A stretch of DNA of 64,000 nt from Anoxynatronum buryatiense (lineage in GTDB: Bacteria; Bacillota; Clostridia; Peptostreptococcales; Tindalliaceae), in assembly GCF_900182905.1 (NCBI RefSeq), contig NZ_FXUF01000019.1:1-64000 (forward strand). Direction: 5' to 3'. Made by a program: the position numbers and the translations under genes. Numbering within the stretch: position 1 is the first letter of the stretch; every line of letters starts with the position of its first letter. Of the stretch, positions 17,483 to 28,030 are shown piece by piece. Below the pieces are notes generated by a model. The model did no database searches. It saw nothing but the letters and a program-made list of their open reading frames with translations, and had not been told where the DNA came from.

Positions 17483-17701
17483 TTACTTTTTACGCCAGGT
17501 GATGCGGCCTCTCTTTAGGTCATAAGGAGACAGTTCCACAGTCACCTGATCTCCCGGAAGAATTCGGATAAAATGCATTCGGAGTTTTCCGGAGATATGG
17601 GCCAAAATTTCATGACCGTTTTCCAGCTGTACAATAAACATGGCATTCGGTAATGCTTCTTTGACGGTACCTTCTACTTCAATGACATCTTTCTTTGACA
17701 T
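17483..17701 (-). CDS. infA: Translation initiation factor IF-1
   Basis: 72-aa single S1/OB-fold factor that binds the 30S A site during initiation. The sequence [19 protein letters not shown] ... [17 protein letters not shown] is typical. The ATG at 17701 gives the standard length; an in-frame ATG six codons upstream overlaps the ribosome site. It overlaps no neighbour and lies between the KOW protein and rpmJ. Confidence 0.98.
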   Translation of the reverse strand: MSKKDVIEVEGTVKEALPNAMFIVQLENGHEILAHISGKLRMHFIRILPGDQVTVELSPYDLKRGRITWRKK

Positions 17702-17708
17702 GCAGCCA

Positions 17709-18005
17709 TCACCCTCCATTCTTCCCCGGCTCGTTGTCCGTCAATCTTTCCAGTTCAACTCTTATCAGGGCATTGTTCATTTTCTTCTCCGACAGAATGC
17801 GTTGTCGAATCTCTTCGGAGATCAGGCCCGCCGAGACGAAATGCTTGCTCTTTTTCTTCTTGGGCCTGTCAAGTCTTCGCAGCTTGCCGTCAACCAGCAA
17901 AGCGTGGGTTTCATCCAGTACATCGATGACAACCAGATATCTTCCTTTGTCCCGACCCTGAATCGACCTGACTACCTGCCCAATTTGAAGTGGTTCCTGT
18001 TTCAC
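17709..18005 (-). CDS. KOW-domain RNA-binding protein (L14e-like)
   Basis: A 98-aa basic protein with an N-terminal KOW motif ([22 protein letters not shown], of which the core is [10 protein letters not shown] at about residues 17-26) and a lysine-rich patch RPKKKKSK. It resembles the short L14e/L6e/L27e-type proteins found between map and infA in many clostridia. The precise role is unknown; binding to rRNA or ribosome precursors is inferred from the domain and the location. It starts 12 bp after map and ends 7 bp before infA. Confidence 0.8.
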   Translation of the reverse strand: MKQEPLQIGQVVRSIQGRDKGRYLVVIDVLDETHALLVDGKLRRLDRPKKKKSKHFVSAGLISEEIRQRILSEKKMNNALIRVELERLTDNEPGKNGG

Positions 18006-18017
18006 AATGTCACCTCT

Positions 18018-18773
18018 TTACCCGGCATTCAGCACTGTCAGCAATTCTGGTTCTCCATCAGTGATGGCGATGGTATGCTCATGATGTGAGGAGCATTCGC
18101 CATCTGCAGTGATGACCGTCCATCCGTCAGGCATGACGTTTACTTGGTATGTTCCCTGATTGATCATGGGCTCAATGGCCAAAACCATACCTGATTTAAG
18201 TCTCGGTCCTTTTCCCGCCAACCCGAAATTGGGAATCTGGGGTTCTTCGTGCAGCGCTGTCCCAATGCCATGTCCCACATAATTTCGAACCACTGAAAAG
18301 CCTGCTGCTTCTACATAAGACTGGATCGCATGGGAAATATCTGACAATCGATACCCTTCCCGGGCATATCGGATTCCCTCATAAAAGCTGTTCCTTGTGA
18401 TGTCGATGAGCCGTTGTGTCTGGGTACTGATGGTACCCACCGGATAGGTTTTGGCAGCATCTGCAAAGTATCCGTTAAGTTGAACGCCTGTATCAATGCT
18501 GATCATGTCGCCTTCCACAAGTTGAACTTGGCCTGGGATTCCGTGGACCACCTGGTGGTTAATGGAGCTGCAGATGGAGGCTGGAAAACCGCTGTAACCC
18601 TTAAAAGCAGGCACACCACCTCTGGAACGTATGTGGGCTTCCGCCGCTTCGTCCAGTTCTATGGTGGTAATTCCCGGCCGTACCATCTGTTTCATGAGGT
18701 CGTGGACTTCTGCCACAATGACCCCGGCCTTTCTGATCTGTTCAATTTCCTGTCGAGATCGGATGTTTATCAT
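18018..18773 (-). CDS. map: Methionine aminopeptidase, type I
   Basis: Metalloprotease (251 aa) that removes the initiator methionine from new proteins. Metal ligands of the pita-bread fold are visible: Asp in ISIDTGVQLNGYFAD, His in GHGIGTALHEEP, Glu in LAIEPMI and the final Glu in SSHHEHTIAIT. The ATG at 18773 follows AAAGGA at 9 nt and lies 2 bp past the adk stop codon; a TTG two codons earlier overlaps that stop. It lacks the N-terminal zinc finger of type Ia SEC-C variants. Confidence 0.97.
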   Translation of the reverse strand: MINIRSRQEIEQIRKAGVIVAEVHDLMKQMVRPGITTIELDEAAEAHIRSRGGVPAFKGYSGFPASICSSINHQVVHGIPGQVQLVEGDMISIDTGVQLNGYFADAAKTYPVGTISTQTQRLIDITRNSFYEGIRYAREGYRLSDISHAIQSYVEAAGFSVVRNYVGHGIGTALHEEPQIPNFGLAGKGPRLKSGMVLAIEPMINQGTYQVNVMPDGWTVITADGECSSHHEHTIAITDGEPELLTVLNAG

Positions 18774-18775
18774 GA

Positions 18776-19423
18776 TCAAGCGTCCTTTAATGCTTCGTAT
18801 ATGGCTGTTGTTACCGCTTCAATGCTCTGTTCTCCATCGATGGTGACCAATAAATTCTGTGACTGGTAGAATTCAATGAGCGGAGCTGTTTCGTTCTCAT
18901 AAACCTGGATGCGTTTTTCAGCCGTTTCCCGCTGATCATCCTTGCGTTGAATCACTTCGCCCCCGCAGGAATCGCAGATCCCCTCGGCGGCTGTTGGTTT
19001 AAAGGCAACATGATAAGTTGCGCCACACCGTTGACACACACGCCGGCCGATCGCCCTCTCAATGAGAGTTTCTCTGGCCACATGTATGTTGATCACCCTG
19101 TTAAGGGCACTGCCATCTTCCTTTAAAAACCGTTCCAGCGCCTCCGCCTGAACAACAGTGCGTGGAAAGCCATCCAGTAAAAATCCCTTCTGGCAGTCCT
19201 CCTGCTTTAACCGGTCCTGGACGATGGCAACCACCAGCTCATCGGGCACCAGCAGCCCCTGATCCAGATAGCTCTTTGCTTCTTTACCCAGGGGGGTTTC
19301 CTGCTTGATGTTGGCCCGGAAGATATCACCGGTGGAAATTTGTGGAATGTGATACTTGTTTATCAACGATTGTGCCTGTGTTCCTTTTCCTGCGTTGGGC
19401 GGTCCCAGCAGAATGAGTCTCAT
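18776..19423 (-). CDS. adk: Adenylate kinase
   Basis: 215-aa enzyme that interconverts ATP + AMP and 2 ADP. The P-loop GPPNAGKGT opens the protein. The LID domain holds a four-cysteine zinc site (CQRC ... CDSC, about residues 130-153), typical of Gram-positive enzymes. The ATG at 19423 follows GGGAGATGATAAG; longer in-frame starts would overlap the secY end. It is positioned between secY and map as in Bacillus. Confidence 0.98.
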   Translation of the reverse strand: MRLILLGPPNAGKGTQAQSLINKYHIPQISTGDIFRANIKQETPLGKEAKSYLDQGLLVPDELVVAIVQDRLKQEDCQKGFLLDGFPRTVVQAEALERFLKEDGSALNRVINIHVARETLIERAIGRRVCQRCGATYHVAFKPTAAEGICDSCGGEVIQRKDDQRETAEKRIQVYENETAPLIEFYQSQNLLVTIDGEQSIEAVTTAIYEALKDA

Positions 19424-19468
19424 CTTATCATCTCCCATGGAGTCTGTTGACAATCGAGGCACAAGGAA

Positions 19469-20743
19469 TTACTTCAGAAAACCCTGGTAGTGACGCATCA
19501 TCATTTGCGCTTCGATTTGCTTCACCGTTTCAAGGGCAACCCCGACAACAATCAGTAAGGCTGTGCCTCCGAAAGATACCGGCATGCCTGTGAAATTAAG
19601 AATGATCATCGGCATCATGGCAATGGCAGCCAAAAAGACAGCTCCAGCCAGTGTAATGCGATTCAGCACTTTTGCCAGGTAATCGGAAGTGGGTTTTCCA
19701 GGGCGAATGCCTGGGATAAAACCACCATTTTTCTTCATATTAGATGCAATTTCAACAGGATTAAAAGTGACTGCTGTGTAAAAATAAGTAAAGAAGATAA
19801 TCAGCAGCGCACTCATCAGCGCATAAATGTAAATCCCCGGGTTGCCACTGGGTGAAAGCCATTTGGCAATGAACAGGGCAAACCCACTGTTTTCACCCAC
19901 AAAGAACGCAATGGTCTGTGGAAATGCCAGAATTGACATGGCAAAGATCACAGGAATAACACCTGCCTGATTCACCTTCAGCGGAATATGAGTGCTTTGT
20001 CCGCCGTACATTTTTCGGCCAACAACGCGTTTTGCGTACTGTACAGGAATCTTGCGCTGGCCTTCCTGAATAGCTACAACACCTGCAACGATGAACATCG
20101 CCACAATGGCAAAAATGACAAGTGTGATGATGTGAATTTCTCCCTGTCTGGTAAGCATAAAGGTGCGGTACACCCCGTCAGGAATCCCTGCCACAATACC
20201 AGTGAAGATCAGAAGAGAAATTCCGTTTCCAATGCCATGCTCTGTAATCTGCTCACCTAACCACATGAGGAACGCTGTTCCAGCCGTCAGAGTTAAGATC
20301 ACCACGATAATGCTGAAGGTGTCACGCCGAATCAGGGCTCCCCGGAACAGTCCCACACTGATACCAGTAGCCTGGATCAACGCAAGGACCACTGTTCCAT
20401 AACGGATATACTGGGCAATTTTCTTTCTTCCCTCTTCGCCTTCCTTTGACAACTCTTCCAATGCAGGGATCGCAATGGTCAAAAGTTGCATGATAATGGA
20501 AGCGGTGATGTAAGGTGTGATACTGAGAGCAAAAATGGTCATGTTTCCAAAAGCTCCGCCGGAAAACATATCAAACATTGACAGGAGCCCTGCATTCTGA
20601 ACGATATCTCGAACATAGTCAATGTTCACACCTGGCACCGGAATAACTGCCCCGAGGCGGAAGATCATCAGCATCAACATTGTGAAAGTCATTTTTTTGC
20701 GCAGGTCCGGGATTTTCCAGGCATTTCTCAGGGTAGCGAGCAA
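19469..20743 (-). CDS. secY: Preprotein translocase subunit SecY
   Basis: 424-aa channel subunit of the Sec translocon with ten hydrophobic helices. Family motifs include the cytoplasmic opening WKIPDLRKKMTFTMLML, MDMFSGGAFGN-like plug region (MFDMFSGGAFGNMTIFALSI), and VNQAGVIPVIFA. It begins directly after the rplO stop, so translation is probably coupled. SecE is encoded at 46 kb. Confidence 0.98.
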   Translation of the reverse strand: MLATLRNAWKIPDLRKKMTFTMLMLMIFRLGAVIPVPGVNIDYVRDIVQNAGLLSMFDMFSGGAFGNMTIFALSITPYITASIIMQLLTIAIPALEELSKEGEEGRKKIAQYIRYGTVVLALIQATGISVGLFRGALIRRDTFSIIVVILTLTAGTAFLMWLGEQITEHGIGNGISLLIFTGIVAGIPDGVYRTFMLTRQGEIHIITLVIFAIVAMFIVAGVVAIQEGQRKIPVQYAKRVVGRKMYGGQSTHIPLKVNQAGVIPVIFAMSILAFPQTIAFFVGENSGFALFIAKWLSPSGNPGIYIYALMSALLIIFFTYFYTAVTFNPVEIASNMKKNGGFIPGIRPGKPTSDYLAKVLNRITLAGAVFLAAIAMMPMIILNFTGMPVSFGGTALLIVVGVALETVKQIEAQMMMRHYQGFLK

Positions 20744-21187
20744 TTAAATCACCTCAGCCTTTCCGCCGGCATTTTCGATCTTCTCAATGGCGGATTTGGT
20801 AAACTTGGCAGCTTTTACCGTCACTTTTTTTGTCAGTTCGCCATCGCCAAGCACTTTCAATCCGTCTTTTTCGATTTTTTTGATGGCGCCAATTTCTTTC
20901 AGCAGTTCAGCACTGACTTCTGTCTGATCTTCAAAACGGTTGAGATCGTCCACATTGATAAGATTGTACTGCTTTTTGAAGATGTTTGTAAAGCCTCTTT
21001 TGGGAATTCGTCTTGCCAGGGGCATTTGGCCACCCTCGAATCCAATACGAACGCCGCCGCCGCTACGGGAACGCTGTCCGTCGCCGCCTCGGCCGGCACT
21101 TTTTCCAAGTCCTGATCCGGTTCCACGGCCTTTACGCTTGGTTTTATGAACACTGCCTTTGGCAGGTCTGAGTTCATGCAGTTTCAT
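20744..21187 (-). CDS. rplO: 50S ribosomal protein L15
   Basis: 147-aa late-assembly protein of the large subunit. The glycine/arginine-rich N-terminal arm ([20 protein letters not shown] then [14 protein letters not shown]) and the C-terminal globular domain are typical. The ATG at 21187 is chosen over an in-frame GTG at 21193 that is part of the AGGAGGTG ribosome site. Its stop codon abuts secY. Confidence 0.98.
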   Translation of the reverse strand: MKLHELRPAKGSVHKTKRKGRGTGSGLGKSAGRGGDGQRSRSGGGVRIGFEGGQMPLARRIPKRGFTNIFKKQYNLINVDDLNRFEDQTEVSAELLKEIGAIKKIEKDGLKVLGDGELTKKVTVKAAKFTKSAIEKIENAGGKAEVI

Positions 21188-21204
21188 GGTCACACCTCCT
21201 GTGC

Positions 21205-21384
21205 TTAAATCTCTTCCACTTGAACCATGTGCTTAATAACTTCTATCATCCCATTCAAAGATGGGGTCATTTCTTTTTCCACTGATTGCCCAATCTTTTT
21301 CAGGCCAAGGGCCGCCACGGTTTTACGCTGCTTGGGCAGTCTTCCGATCAGGCTTTTGGTCAGTTTAATTCTCACTGTCGCCAT
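21205..21384 (-). CDS. rpmD: 50S ribosomal protein L30
   Basis: A 59-aa protein read from ATG at 21384 to TAA at 21205. It begins [19 protein letters not shown] and continues with [19 protein letters not shown], the conserved L30 core. It fills the gap between rpsE and rplO, the expected position. AGGAGTGAAACATC precedes the start. Confidence 0.96.
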   Translation of the reverse strand: MATVRIKLTKSLIGRLPKQRKTVAALGLKKIGQSVEKEMTPSLNGMIEVIKHMVQVEEI

Positions 21385-21396
21385 GATGTTTCACTC

Positions 21397-21903
21397 CTAA
21401 CCCATAATTTCTTCTACGGTTTTACCCCGCAGACGAGCGACGTCTTCGGCCCGCTTCAGCTGTTTTAATCCTGCCATGGTTGCATTTACCATATTGCGGG
21501 AGTTATTTGATCCCAGAGATTTGGCTCGAACATCTTTAAGTCCAGCCAGTTCCAATACTGCACGTACAGGGCCGCCGGCAATGATTCCGGTACCTTCAAC
21601 CGCAGGCATAATTAGGACTCTGCCTGCACCAAAGTGGCCTTTGACTTCGTGGGGTATGGTGGTTCCCAGAATTGGCACCTGAATCATGTTCTTCTTGGCA
21701 TCTTCAATGCCTTTTCGAATGGCATCCGGAATTTCCATTGCTTTACCGGATCCAATGCCTACACGACCGTTTTCATCACCGACGACAACAATGGCTGCGA
21801 AACGGAAGTTCCGACCACCTTTGACAACTTTGGTGACGCGTCTAATATCAACAACTTGCTCTTTAATGTCAAGTTGTGAAGCATCAATTCGAACTTTCTG
21901 CAT
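21397..21903 (-). CDS. rpsE: 30S ribosomal protein S5
   Basis: 168-aa fidelity-related protein at the mRNA entry channel. Motifs include [20 protein letters not shown] (the loop where spectinomycin-resistance changes occur) and [20 protein letters not shown]. It starts 15 bp after rplR, with GGAGGG before the ATG. Confidence 0.98.
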   Translation of the reverse strand: MQKVRIDASQLDIKEQVVDIRRVTKVVKGGRNFRFAAIVVVGDENGRVGIGSGKAMEIPDAIRKGIEDAKKNMIQVPILGTTIPHEVKGHFGAGRVLIMPAVEGTGIIAGGPVRAVLELAGLKDVRAKSLGSNNSRNMVNATMAGLKQLKRAEDVARLRGKTVEEIMG

Positions 21904-21918
21904 GGTTTTCCCTCCCTC

Positions 21919-22287
21919 CTAAAACTTCAGACCGGATTCCCGTGCGCCTTCGGCGAGGGCTTGCACCCGTCCATGATAGATGTAACCGCCACGGTCAAAG
22001 GTAACGGTCTCAATGCCTTTTTCTTTGGCGCGTTCTGCCACCAGCTTTCCGACAATTGCGGCTGCTTCTTTGGAACCCGTGGACTTCACCTGTCCTTTTA
22101 CCGGTTGTTCCATGGAAGAGGCGGATACCAGTGTAATGCCTCTTGCATCATCAATTACCTGTGCATAAATGTGGCTCAGGCTGCGATAAACATTTAATCT
22201 AGGCCGTTGTGCCGTACCGGCAACCTTGTTGCGCAGGCGCATATGCCTTTTTAAACGTAAGCTATTTTTACTGGGCTTCTTAAGCAA
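21919..22287 (-). CDS. rplR: 50S ribosomal protein L18
   Basis: 122-aa 5S rRNA-binding protein. The arginine-rich start [20 protein letters not shown] and [18 protein letters not shown], then [23 protein letters not shown], are diagnostic. Standard spc-operon position between rplF and rpsE. Confidence 0.98.
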   Translation of the reverse strand: MLKKPSKNSLRLKRHMRLRNKVAGTAQRPRLNVYRSLSHIYAQVIDDARGITLVSASSMEQPVKGQVKSTGSKEAAAIVGKLVAERAKEKGIETVTFDRGGYIYHGRVQALAEGARESGLKF

Positions 22288-22309
22288 CGTGTGACACCCC
22301 TTTCATTGA

Positions 22310-22849
22310 CTATTTGCCGGTTTTTCCTTCTTTACGACGAATGATTTCGCCGGCATATCGAACACCTTTGCCTTTGTATGGCTCAGGCTTGCGGTAAGCT
22401 CTGATTTTAGCGGCATAGTTGCCGACCAGTTGCTTATCAATTCCTTTAACAATAATTTCTGTTTGAGAAGGCACATCAAGTGTAATGCCGTCTGGCTCTG
22501 TCAACTCAACGGGATGAGAGTAACCGAGGCTCAAAACAACCTGACTGCCCTGCTTGTTGGCACGATATCCAACACCAACAATTTCCAGCTTCTTTTCAAA
22601 TCCTTTGGTGACACCTTCAACCATGTTGGCCACCAGTGACCGCGAAAGGCCATGCAGGGATTTATGTTTTTTAAGATCGGATGGCCGGGTAATGGTAACG
22701 ACACCATCTGCCACTTCGACCGAAATCTCTTTGCTGATTTGCTGGGAAAGTATTCCCATAGGTCCTTTAACCGTTACCAGGTTTTTTTCGTCGACTTTAA
22801 TCTCAACGCCCTGTGGCAAATCAATTGGTTTCTTTCCAATTCTGGACAT
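22310..22849 (-). CDS. rplF: 50S ribosomal protein L6
   Basis: 179-aa protein made of two repeated domains near the GTPase-associated centre. [16 protein letters not shown] opens it and the C-terminal signature [14 protein letters not shown] is intact. It follows rpsH by 29 bp. Confidence 0.98.
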   Translation of the reverse strand: MSRIGKKPIDLPQGVEIKVDEKNLVTVKGPMGILSQQISKEISVEVADGVVTITRPSDLKKHKSLHGLSRSLVANMVEGVTKGFEKKLEIVGVGYRANKQGSQVVLSLGYSHPVELTEPDGITLDVPSQTEIIVKGIDKQLVGNYAAKIRAYRKPEPYKGKGVRYAGEIIRRKEGKTGK

Positions 22850-22878
22850 GCTTCCACCTCCTGTTCGATCGCCGGAGA

Positions 22879-23277
22879 TTACCAGACGTAAGCGATGACT
22901 TCGCCGCCTACACCTTGCTCTCTGGCTTGTTTGTCAGTAATCAGACCTTTTGATGTTGAGATAATGGCAACACCCAGGCCTCCAAGTACTTTGGGAACGT
23001 CATCTTTGTTGGCATAAACCCGGAGTCCCGGTTTTGAAATTCGCTTGATGCCGGTGATGACTTTTTCGTTTTCACGGCTGTATTTCAACTGAATGCGGAT
23101 GATTCCCTGTTTGCCGTCTTCGATGACGTCAAAGCTTTTAATGAAGCCTTCCGCCAGCAAAATTCGCGCAACTTCCTTTTTGATGTTGGAAGCAGGAACG
23201 TCTACCGATTCATGCTTTACTGCACTCGCATTTCTGACTCTTGTCAGCATATCCGCCAATGGATCAGTCATTGTCAT
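22879..23277 (-). CDS. rpsH: 30S ribosomal protein S8
   Basis: 132-aa primary 16S-binding protein and, in enterics, the repressor of the spc operon. [17 protein letters not shown] and the C-terminal [20 protein letters not shown] are family hallmarks. The ATG at 23277 follows GGAGGGTAATGCC. Confidence 0.98.
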   Translation of the reverse strand: MTMTDPLADMLTRVRNASAVKHESVDVPASNIKKEVARILLAEGFIKSFDVIEDGKQGIIRIQLKYSRENEKVITGIKRISKPGLRVYANKDDVPKVLGGLGVAIISTSKGLITDKQAREQGVGGEVIAYVW

Positions 23278-23298
23278 GGCATTACCCTCCTTCCTGGT

Positions 23299-23484
23299 TT
23301 ACCAGCTGGCTTTGCGAACCCCTGGTATTTGTCCTTTGTATGCCAGTTCTCTGAAACAAATCCGACAAATGCCGAACTTGCGTAGTACTGCGTGCGGTCT
23401 TCCGCAACGCTTGCAACGTGTATAGGCACGTGTGGAATATTTCGGTTGTCTCGATTGCTTCACTTTAAGCGATGTTTTAGCCAC
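23299..23484 (-). CDS. rpsN: 30S ribosomal protein S14, zinc type
   Basis: 61-aa short S14 with a complete C4 zinc finger ([11 protein letters not shown] ... CRICF). This zinc-dependent form is the standard one in Gram-positive bacteria; the longer zinc-free paralogue is not in this window. It sits between rplE and rpsH. Confidence 0.98.
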   Translation of the reverse strand: MAKTSLKVKQSRQPKYSTRAYTRCKRCGRPHAVLRKFGICRICFRELAYKGQIPGVRKASW

Positions 23485-23506
23485 CGGCTTGTCCCTCCTT
23501 TAATTA

Positions 23507-24046
23507 CTACTTTGCAAACGGCATACCCATTAATCGAAGCAGTTCACGACACTCTTCATCTGTTTTGGATGTGGTGACAAAGATAATATCCATGCCGCGG
23601 GTGGTTTCCACTTTATCATAGTCAATTTCCGGGAAGATCAGATGCTCTTTGATTCCCAGTGAGTAGTTACCCCGTCCGTCAAACGCTTTTGCACTGACAC
23701 CTCGGAAATCTCGTACGCGGGGAAGGGCAATGTTCATCAGGCGATCAGCAAACTCATACATCTTTTGGCCCCTCAGGGTTACTTTTGCTCCCACCGGCAT
23801 TCCTTCACGTACTTTAAAGTTTGAAACTGATTTTTTTGCCCGGGTGACAACAGGTTTTTGTCCAACGATGAGTGTTAGTTCACCGACTGCCGACTCCAGT
23901 GCCTTGGCATTGTCTTTTGCATCGCCAAGCCCCATGTTGACTACAATCTTTTCAAGTCTTGGAATTTCCATGACTGATTTATATTGAAATTTCTCTTTCA
24001 TCGCAACGGTAACTTCGGTGTTATACTTTTCTTTCAATCTTGCCAT
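23507..24046 (-). CDS. rplE: 50S ribosomal protein L5
   Basis: 179-aa 5S rRNA-binding protein forming a bridge to the 30S head. Motifs include [37 protein letters not shown] and the C-terminal [20 protein letters not shown]. Standard position after rplX. Confidence 0.98.
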   Translation of the reverse strand: MARLKEKYNTEVTVAMKEKFQYKSVMEIPRLEKIVVNMGLGDAKDNAKALESAVGELTLIVGQKPVVTRAKKSVSNFKVREGMPVGAKVTLRGQKMYEFADRLMNIALPRVRDFRGVSAKAFDGRGNYSLGIKEHLIFPEIDYDKVETTRGMDIIFVTTSKTDEECRELLRLMGMPFAK

Positions 24047-24075
24047 CGGTGGTCGTACCTCCCTTCTCCATCAAA

Positions 24076-24387
24076 TTAATCAAGTACTTCTCCGGTTTTT
24101 TTGCTTACACGCACTTTCTCACCGCTATTGAGCATTTTGAATCCAACCCGAACGCCTTGGTTGGCTTTCTTTTCAAAATACATGACGTTTGATACATGAA
24201 CGGGAGCTTCCTGGGTAACAATACCACCCTGCTGGATTTTTTGAGTCGCTTTCTGGTGCTTTTTAACCATGTTGACACCTTCAACGATAACCCGTTGCTC
24301 TTTCGGGAACACTTGGAGAATCTGGCCTTTTTTGCCTTTATCCTTACCGGCGATCACCACAACGGTGTCTCCTTTTTTTACTCGCAT
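24076..24387 (-). CDS. rplX: 50S ribosomal protein L24
   Basis: 103-aa assembly-initiator protein with an N-terminal KOW motif ([20 protein letters not shown]). The ATG at 24387 has GGAGG at 8 nt; an in-frame GTG three codons upstream overlaps that site. It lies 15 bp after rplN. Confidence 0.97.
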   Translation of the reverse strand: MRVKKGDTVVVIAGKDKGKKGQILQVFPKEQRVIVEGVNMVKKHQKATQKIQQGGIVTQEAPVHVSNVMYFEKKANQGVRVGFKMLNSGEKVRVSKKTGEVLD

Positions 24388-24402
24388 GCAGCACACCTCC
24401 TT

Positions 24403-24771
24403 TTATAATACTTCCGGTGCCAGCGAGACAATTTTCATGAATTCCTTGTCCCGAAGTTCTCTGGCCACGGGTCCGAAAATACGGGTTCCCACAGGTTGTT
24501 TGTCGTCTTTAATAATGACTGCCGCATTCTCGTCAAAACGGATATGAGTTCCGTCTTTACGACGTACAGTGGCATTGGTGCGAACAACCACAGCTTTGAC
24601 AACCGTTCCTTTTTTGACAACTCCGCCGGGTGTTGCGCTTTTAACAGAACAAACGATAACGTCACCAATTCTTGCATATCTTCTTCTGGTACCGCCAAGC
24701 ACACGAATGCAAAGCAGTTCTTTTGCACCTGAGTTGTCAGCAGCTTTCAGCCTGGATTCCTGTTGAATCAT
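24403..24771 (-). CDS. rplN: 50S ribosomal protein L14
   Basis: 122-aa protein at the subunit interface. [19 protein letters not shown] and the signature [20 protein letters not shown] are clear. The ATG at 24771 gives family length and follows GGAGGGGCCGCA; the frame is open upstream into rpsQ but that extension is not used. Confidence 0.98.
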   Translation of the reverse strand: MIQQESRLKAADNSGAKELLCIRVLGGTRRRYARIGDVIVCSVKSATPGGVVKKGTVVKAVVVRTNATVRRKDGTHIRFDENAAVIIKDDKQPVGTRIFGPVARELRDKEFMKIVSLAPEVL

Positions 24772-24797
24772 TGCGGCCCCTCCTTCCAATGTAAGTC

Positions 24798-25052
24798 TTA
24801 CTTCGCTTTTTCGATGATTTGAACCAACCGCCATCTTTTATCTTTTGACATGGGTCTGGTTTCCATGATTCGAACGCGATCACCAGCTTGACACTGGTTC
24901 AGTTCGTCATGGGCTTTGAATTTTTTGGTCCGCTTCACTGCTTTTCCGTACAGCGGATGTCTTTCTTTATTCACAACGGATACGACAATGGTCTTATCCA
25001 TTTTATCGCTGGTAACCATACCGACTCTTGTTTTTCTGGCTTTTCTTTCCAA
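24798..25052 (-). CDS. rpsQ: 30S ribosomal protein S17
   Basis: 84-aa primary 16S-binding OB-fold protein. Translation starts at a TTG (25052) with GGAGG 8 nt upstream, giving [20 protein letters not shown]. The signature [20 protein letters not shown] is intact. It follows rpmC by 46 bp. Confidence 0.97.
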   Translation of the reverse strand: MERKARKTRVGMVTSDKMDKTIVVSVVNKERHPLYGKAVKRTKKFKAHDELNQCQAGDRVRIMETRPMSKDKRWRLVQIIEKAK

Positions 25053-25098
25053 GACAAGGGCCTCCTTTCACGTAAACTCCGTATGGGATCAAAGCGGA

Positions 25099-25296
25099 CT
25101 ATCCTTCGTTGATTTCACGCTCACGCAAAACAGTTTTCACACGTGCGATATCTCTTTTGACATGGCGGATCCGCAAAGGGTTTTCCAGCTGACCGGTTGC
25201 TAACTGAAAGCGCAGGTTAAACAGTTCACCTTTATGATCGGTCAGTTTCTGTGTCAATTCTGCACTTGTCATATCTTTCAAAGCATTAGCTTTCAT
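25099..25296 (-). CDS. rpmC: 50S ribosomal protein L29
   Basis: 65-aa helical protein at the exit-tunnel surface where trigger factor and SRP dock. [18 protein letters not shown] and [19 protein letters not shown] match the family. The ATG at 25296 overlaps the end of rplP by 11 bp, so translation is coupled; an in-frame GTG at 25308 is less likely. Confidence 0.96.
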   Translation of the reverse strand: MKANALKDMTSAELTQKLTDHKGELFNLRFQLATGQLENPLRIRHVKRDIARVKTVLREREINEG

Positions 25297-25729
25297 CAGC
25301 TTCACCACCTATTCCTTCTAATTCTCTTCTGGAAACAACTTTGCATTTCACCGGCAATTTATGCATTGCCAGACGCATTGCTTCCCGGGCTTTTTCTTCA
25401 GATACGCCGGCAATTTCAAACATTACCCGGCCCGGCTTAACAACTGCAACCCAAAACTCGGGAGCACCTTTACCAGCACCCATGCGGGTTTCAGCTGGCT
25501 TCTTGGTTACCGGCTTATGTGGGAAAATTTTGATCCATACCTTACCACCACGTTTGATGGATCGGGTCATGGCAATACGTGCTGCTTCAATCTGATTGGA
25601 GGTGATCCACGAGGCTTCAGTTGCCATCAGGCCAAAATCACCGTATGAGACTGTATTTCCTTTCATCGCGCGGCCTTCCATTTTACCCCGGAAAACACGG
25701 CGGCGTTTAACACGTTTAGGCATTAACAT
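25286..25729 (-). CDS. rplP: 50S ribosomal protein L16
   Basis: 147-aa protein at the A/P-site region. It starts [17 protein letters not shown], as in other Firmicutes, with GGAGG 8 nt before this first ATG. The signatures [20 protein letters not shown] and GRVMFEIAG are present. Confidence 0.98.
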   Translation of the reverse strand: MLMPKRVKRRRVFRGKMEGRAMKGNTVSYGDFGLMATEASWITSNQIEAARIAMTRSIKRGGKVWIKIFPHKPVTKKPAETRMGAGKGAPEFWVAVVKPGRVMFEIAGVSEEKAREAMRLAMHKLPVKCKVVSRRELEGIGGEADES

Positions 25730-25796
25730 GCACGATTCCTCCTTCCTGTCACATGTTGCTCAGGCTGACACCTGTATCATGATGACGCTGCGTCAG

Positions 25797-26468
25797 TTAT
25801 TGAGCCGCAGCTTCCTTTTTTTTGTCTGTTTTCTTTTCAGGAAGTATTTCACCCTTGTAGATCCAGACTTTCACACCCAGTTTTCCATAAGTGGTAGTGG
25901 CTTCGTGAAATCCATAATCAATGTCTGCCCGCAATGTGTGCAGCGGCACATTTCCTTGATTATAGCCCTCAGTACGAGCAATTTCAGCACCGCCCAAACG
26001 ACCTGCGGTTGCAACCTTAACACCTTTTGCTCCAGCACGGAATGCCCGTTGCATTGCCTGCTTCATGGCTCGGCGGAAAGCAACACGACGCTCAAGTGAT
26101 AACGCAATGTTCTCAGCTACAAGCTGTGCATCGATTTCGGGGTACTTGATTTCAACTACGTTGATCAGCGTGCTTTTCCCTGTCATTTTCTCCAGGTCTT
26201 TGCGCAGCTCTTCAACACCCTGTCCACCTTTGCCGATAACCATGCCCGGTTTTGCTGTATGAATGTTAACTTTCACCCGATTGTTGGCTGCACGTTCAAT
26301 TTCAATCTTTGACACGCCTGAAGTAAACAGTTTGTCTTTGACATACTTTCGAATGTTGCAGTCTTCAATCAGAATGTCGCCAAAATCTTTTTTGTTGGCA
26401 TACCATTTGCTATCCCAGTCTTTAATAATGCCAACTCGTAACCCATGAGGATTTACCTTTTGACCCAT
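25797..26468 (-). CDS. rpsC: 30S ribosomal protein S3
   Basis: 223-aa protein at the mRNA entry with helicase function. [20 protein letters not shown] is canonical, followed by a KH domain ([19 protein letters not shown]) and the C-terminal signature [16 protein letters not shown]. The ATG at 26468 follows GGAGGGATAGA; upstream in-frame starts overlap rplV. Confidence 0.98.
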   Translation of the reverse strand: MGQKVNPHGLRVGIIKDWDSKWYANKKDFGDILIEDCNIRKYVKDKLFTSGVSKIEIERAANNRVKVNIHTAKPGMVIGKGGQGVEELRKDLEKMTGKSTLINVVEIKYPEIDAQLVAENIALSLERRVAFRRAMKQAMQRAFRAGAKGVKVATAGRLGGAEIARTEGYNQGNVPLHTLRADIDYGFHEATTTYGKLGVKVWIYKGEILPEKKTDKKKEAAAQ

Positions 26469-26469
26469 T

Positions 26470-26817
26470 CTATCCCTCCTTACCCGGTTTTTCCCGTAAT
26501 ACGACACCAATATGGCTGGTTCGTTTCAGGATCTGTGAAGCCCTTCCCTGAGCGCGGGGTCTGAAACGCTTCAGCGTGGGGCCCTGATTTGCATAAATTT
26601 CTGCCACATACAGGCTGTCTTTATTCATCTGGTGATTGTTCTCTGCATTGGCAATGGCAGATTTCACAATTTTTTCAATGACCGGCGAAGCACCACGGGG
26701 GGTAAACTTCAAAATGGCCAACGCTTCATCTACCTTTTTGCCTCTGATCAGATCGGCAACCAGCTTTGCTTTTCTCGGAGCAATGCGTACATGTCTGGCT
26801 ACTGCTTTTGCTTCCAT
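26470..26817 (-). CDS. rplV: 50S ribosomal protein L22
   Basis: 115-aa protein lining the exit tunnel; its long hairpin is a site of macrolide-resistance changes. [20 protein letters not shown] and [20 protein letters not shown] are conserved. The ATG at 26817 has GGAGG at 8 nt, better than the ATG two codons upstream (3 nt spacing). Confidence 0.97.
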   Translation of the reverse strand: MEAKAVARHVRIAPRKAKLVADLIRGKKVDEALAILKFTPRGASPVIEKIVKSAIANAENNHQMNKDSLYVAEIYANQGPTLKRFRPRAQGRASQILKRTSHIGVVLREKPGKEG

Positions 26818-26851
26818 AGCCATAAACCTCCTTTCGTCGCTTTCAGTTTAT

Positions 26852-27133
26852 CTATTTCCGTTTGCTGCTTTTTTCGGAATCGTCATGGCCACGGTAGGTA
26901 CGTGTCAACGCAAATTCTCCCAGCTTATGACCGACCATATCCTCCGTTATGTACACGGGGATGTGTTTGCGCCCATCATGCACCGCAATGGTGTGTCCGA
27001 TCATTTGCGGAAAAATAGTGGATGCCCGGGACCATGTTTTGATTACTTTTTTGGATCCGCCATCGTTCATTTCTTCAATTTTTTTCAACAGTTTTTCATG
27101 GACAAAAGGTCCTTTTTTTGAAGATCTGCTCAT
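26852..27133 (-). CDS. rpsS: 30S ribosomal protein S19
   Basis: 93-aa protein of the 30S head. [19 protein letters not shown] and the signature [20 protein letters not shown] are intact. Standard position between rplB and rplV, with GGAGGAACAAGA before the ATG. Confidence 0.98.
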   Translation of the reverse strand: MSRSSKKGPFVHEKLLKKIEEMNDGGSKKVIKTWSRASTIFPQMIGHTIAVHDGRKHIPVYITEDMVGHKLGEFALTRTYRGHDDSEKSSKRK

Positions 27134-27171
27134 TCTTGTTCCTCCCTTCGGCAGCTTAACGTGCGCTCTGC

Positions 27172-28002
27172 TTACTTCTTGCGCCGTTTGACAATCATCT
27201 TGTCAGATGCTTTGTTCTTTTGGCGGGTTTTGTATCCCAAAGCTGGTTTTCCCCAAGGAGTTACCGGCCCTGGACGTCCAATGGGTGCTCGACCTTCACC
27301 ACCACCGTGAGGATGGTCATTGGGGTTCATGGCAGAACCGCGCACTGTTGGACGAATGCCCATATGCCTGGTACGTCCCGCTTTACCGATGCTGATATTC
27401 TCATGATCAAGGTTGCCCACCTGCCCGATGGTTGCACGACACTCAATCAAAATATAACGAATTTCTCCGGAAGGCAAACGCAACAGCGCGTACTTCCCTT
27501 CTTTTGCCATCAACTGAGCTGAGTTGCCGGCAGCACGGGCAATCTGCCCGCCTTTTCCGGGTTTCATTTCAATGTTGTGCAACACAGTACCGACGGGAAT
27601 GCTTTTCAATGGAAGCGCATTGCCAACTTTAATATCGGCACCTTCACCTGACTCAACTTTGTCTCCCACTTTCAAGTGGTTTGGAGCCAGAATGTAACGC
27701 TTGTCACCATCCGCATAATGCAGCAACGCAATGTTGGCACTACGATTGGGATCATACTCAATGGTAGCCACTTTTGCCGGCACACCATCTTTGTTTCTTT
27801 TAAAATCAATGATTCTGTATTTTCTCATGGCACCGCCACCGCGATGGCGAACCGTGATTTTACCCTGTGCATTTCTTCCCCCACTCTTTTTCAGGGGTGC
27901 CAGAAGAGATTTTTCCGGTTCTACTTTTGAAAGCTCCTCAAAGGTGGATACGGACATATGTCTTCTGGCCGGGGAAGTGGGTTTGTATTTTTTTATCGCC
28001 AT
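27172..28002 (-). CDS. rplB: 50S ribosomal protein L2
   Basis: 276-aa protein required for subunit association and peptidyl-transferase structure. The N-terminal [18 protein letters not shown] and the signature [19 protein letters not shown], with the conserved histidine, are present. It follows rplW by 28 bp. Confidence 0.98.
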   Translation of the reverse strand: MAIKKYKPTSPARRHMSVSTFEELSKVEPEKSLLAPLKKSGGRNAQGKITVRHRGGGAMRKYRIIDFKRNKDGVPAKVATIEYDPNRSANIALLHYADGDKRYILAPNHLKVGDKVESGEGADIKVGNALPLKSIPVGTVLHNIEMKPGKGGQIARAAGNSAQLMAKEGKYALLRLPSGEIRYILIECRATIGQVGNLDHENISIGKAGRTRHMGIRPTVRGSAMNPNDHPHGGGEGRAPIGRPGPVTPWGKPALGYKTRQKNKASDKMIVKRRKK

Positions 28003-28030
28003 AACTTTACCTCCTCCACAAAGCCGTTAA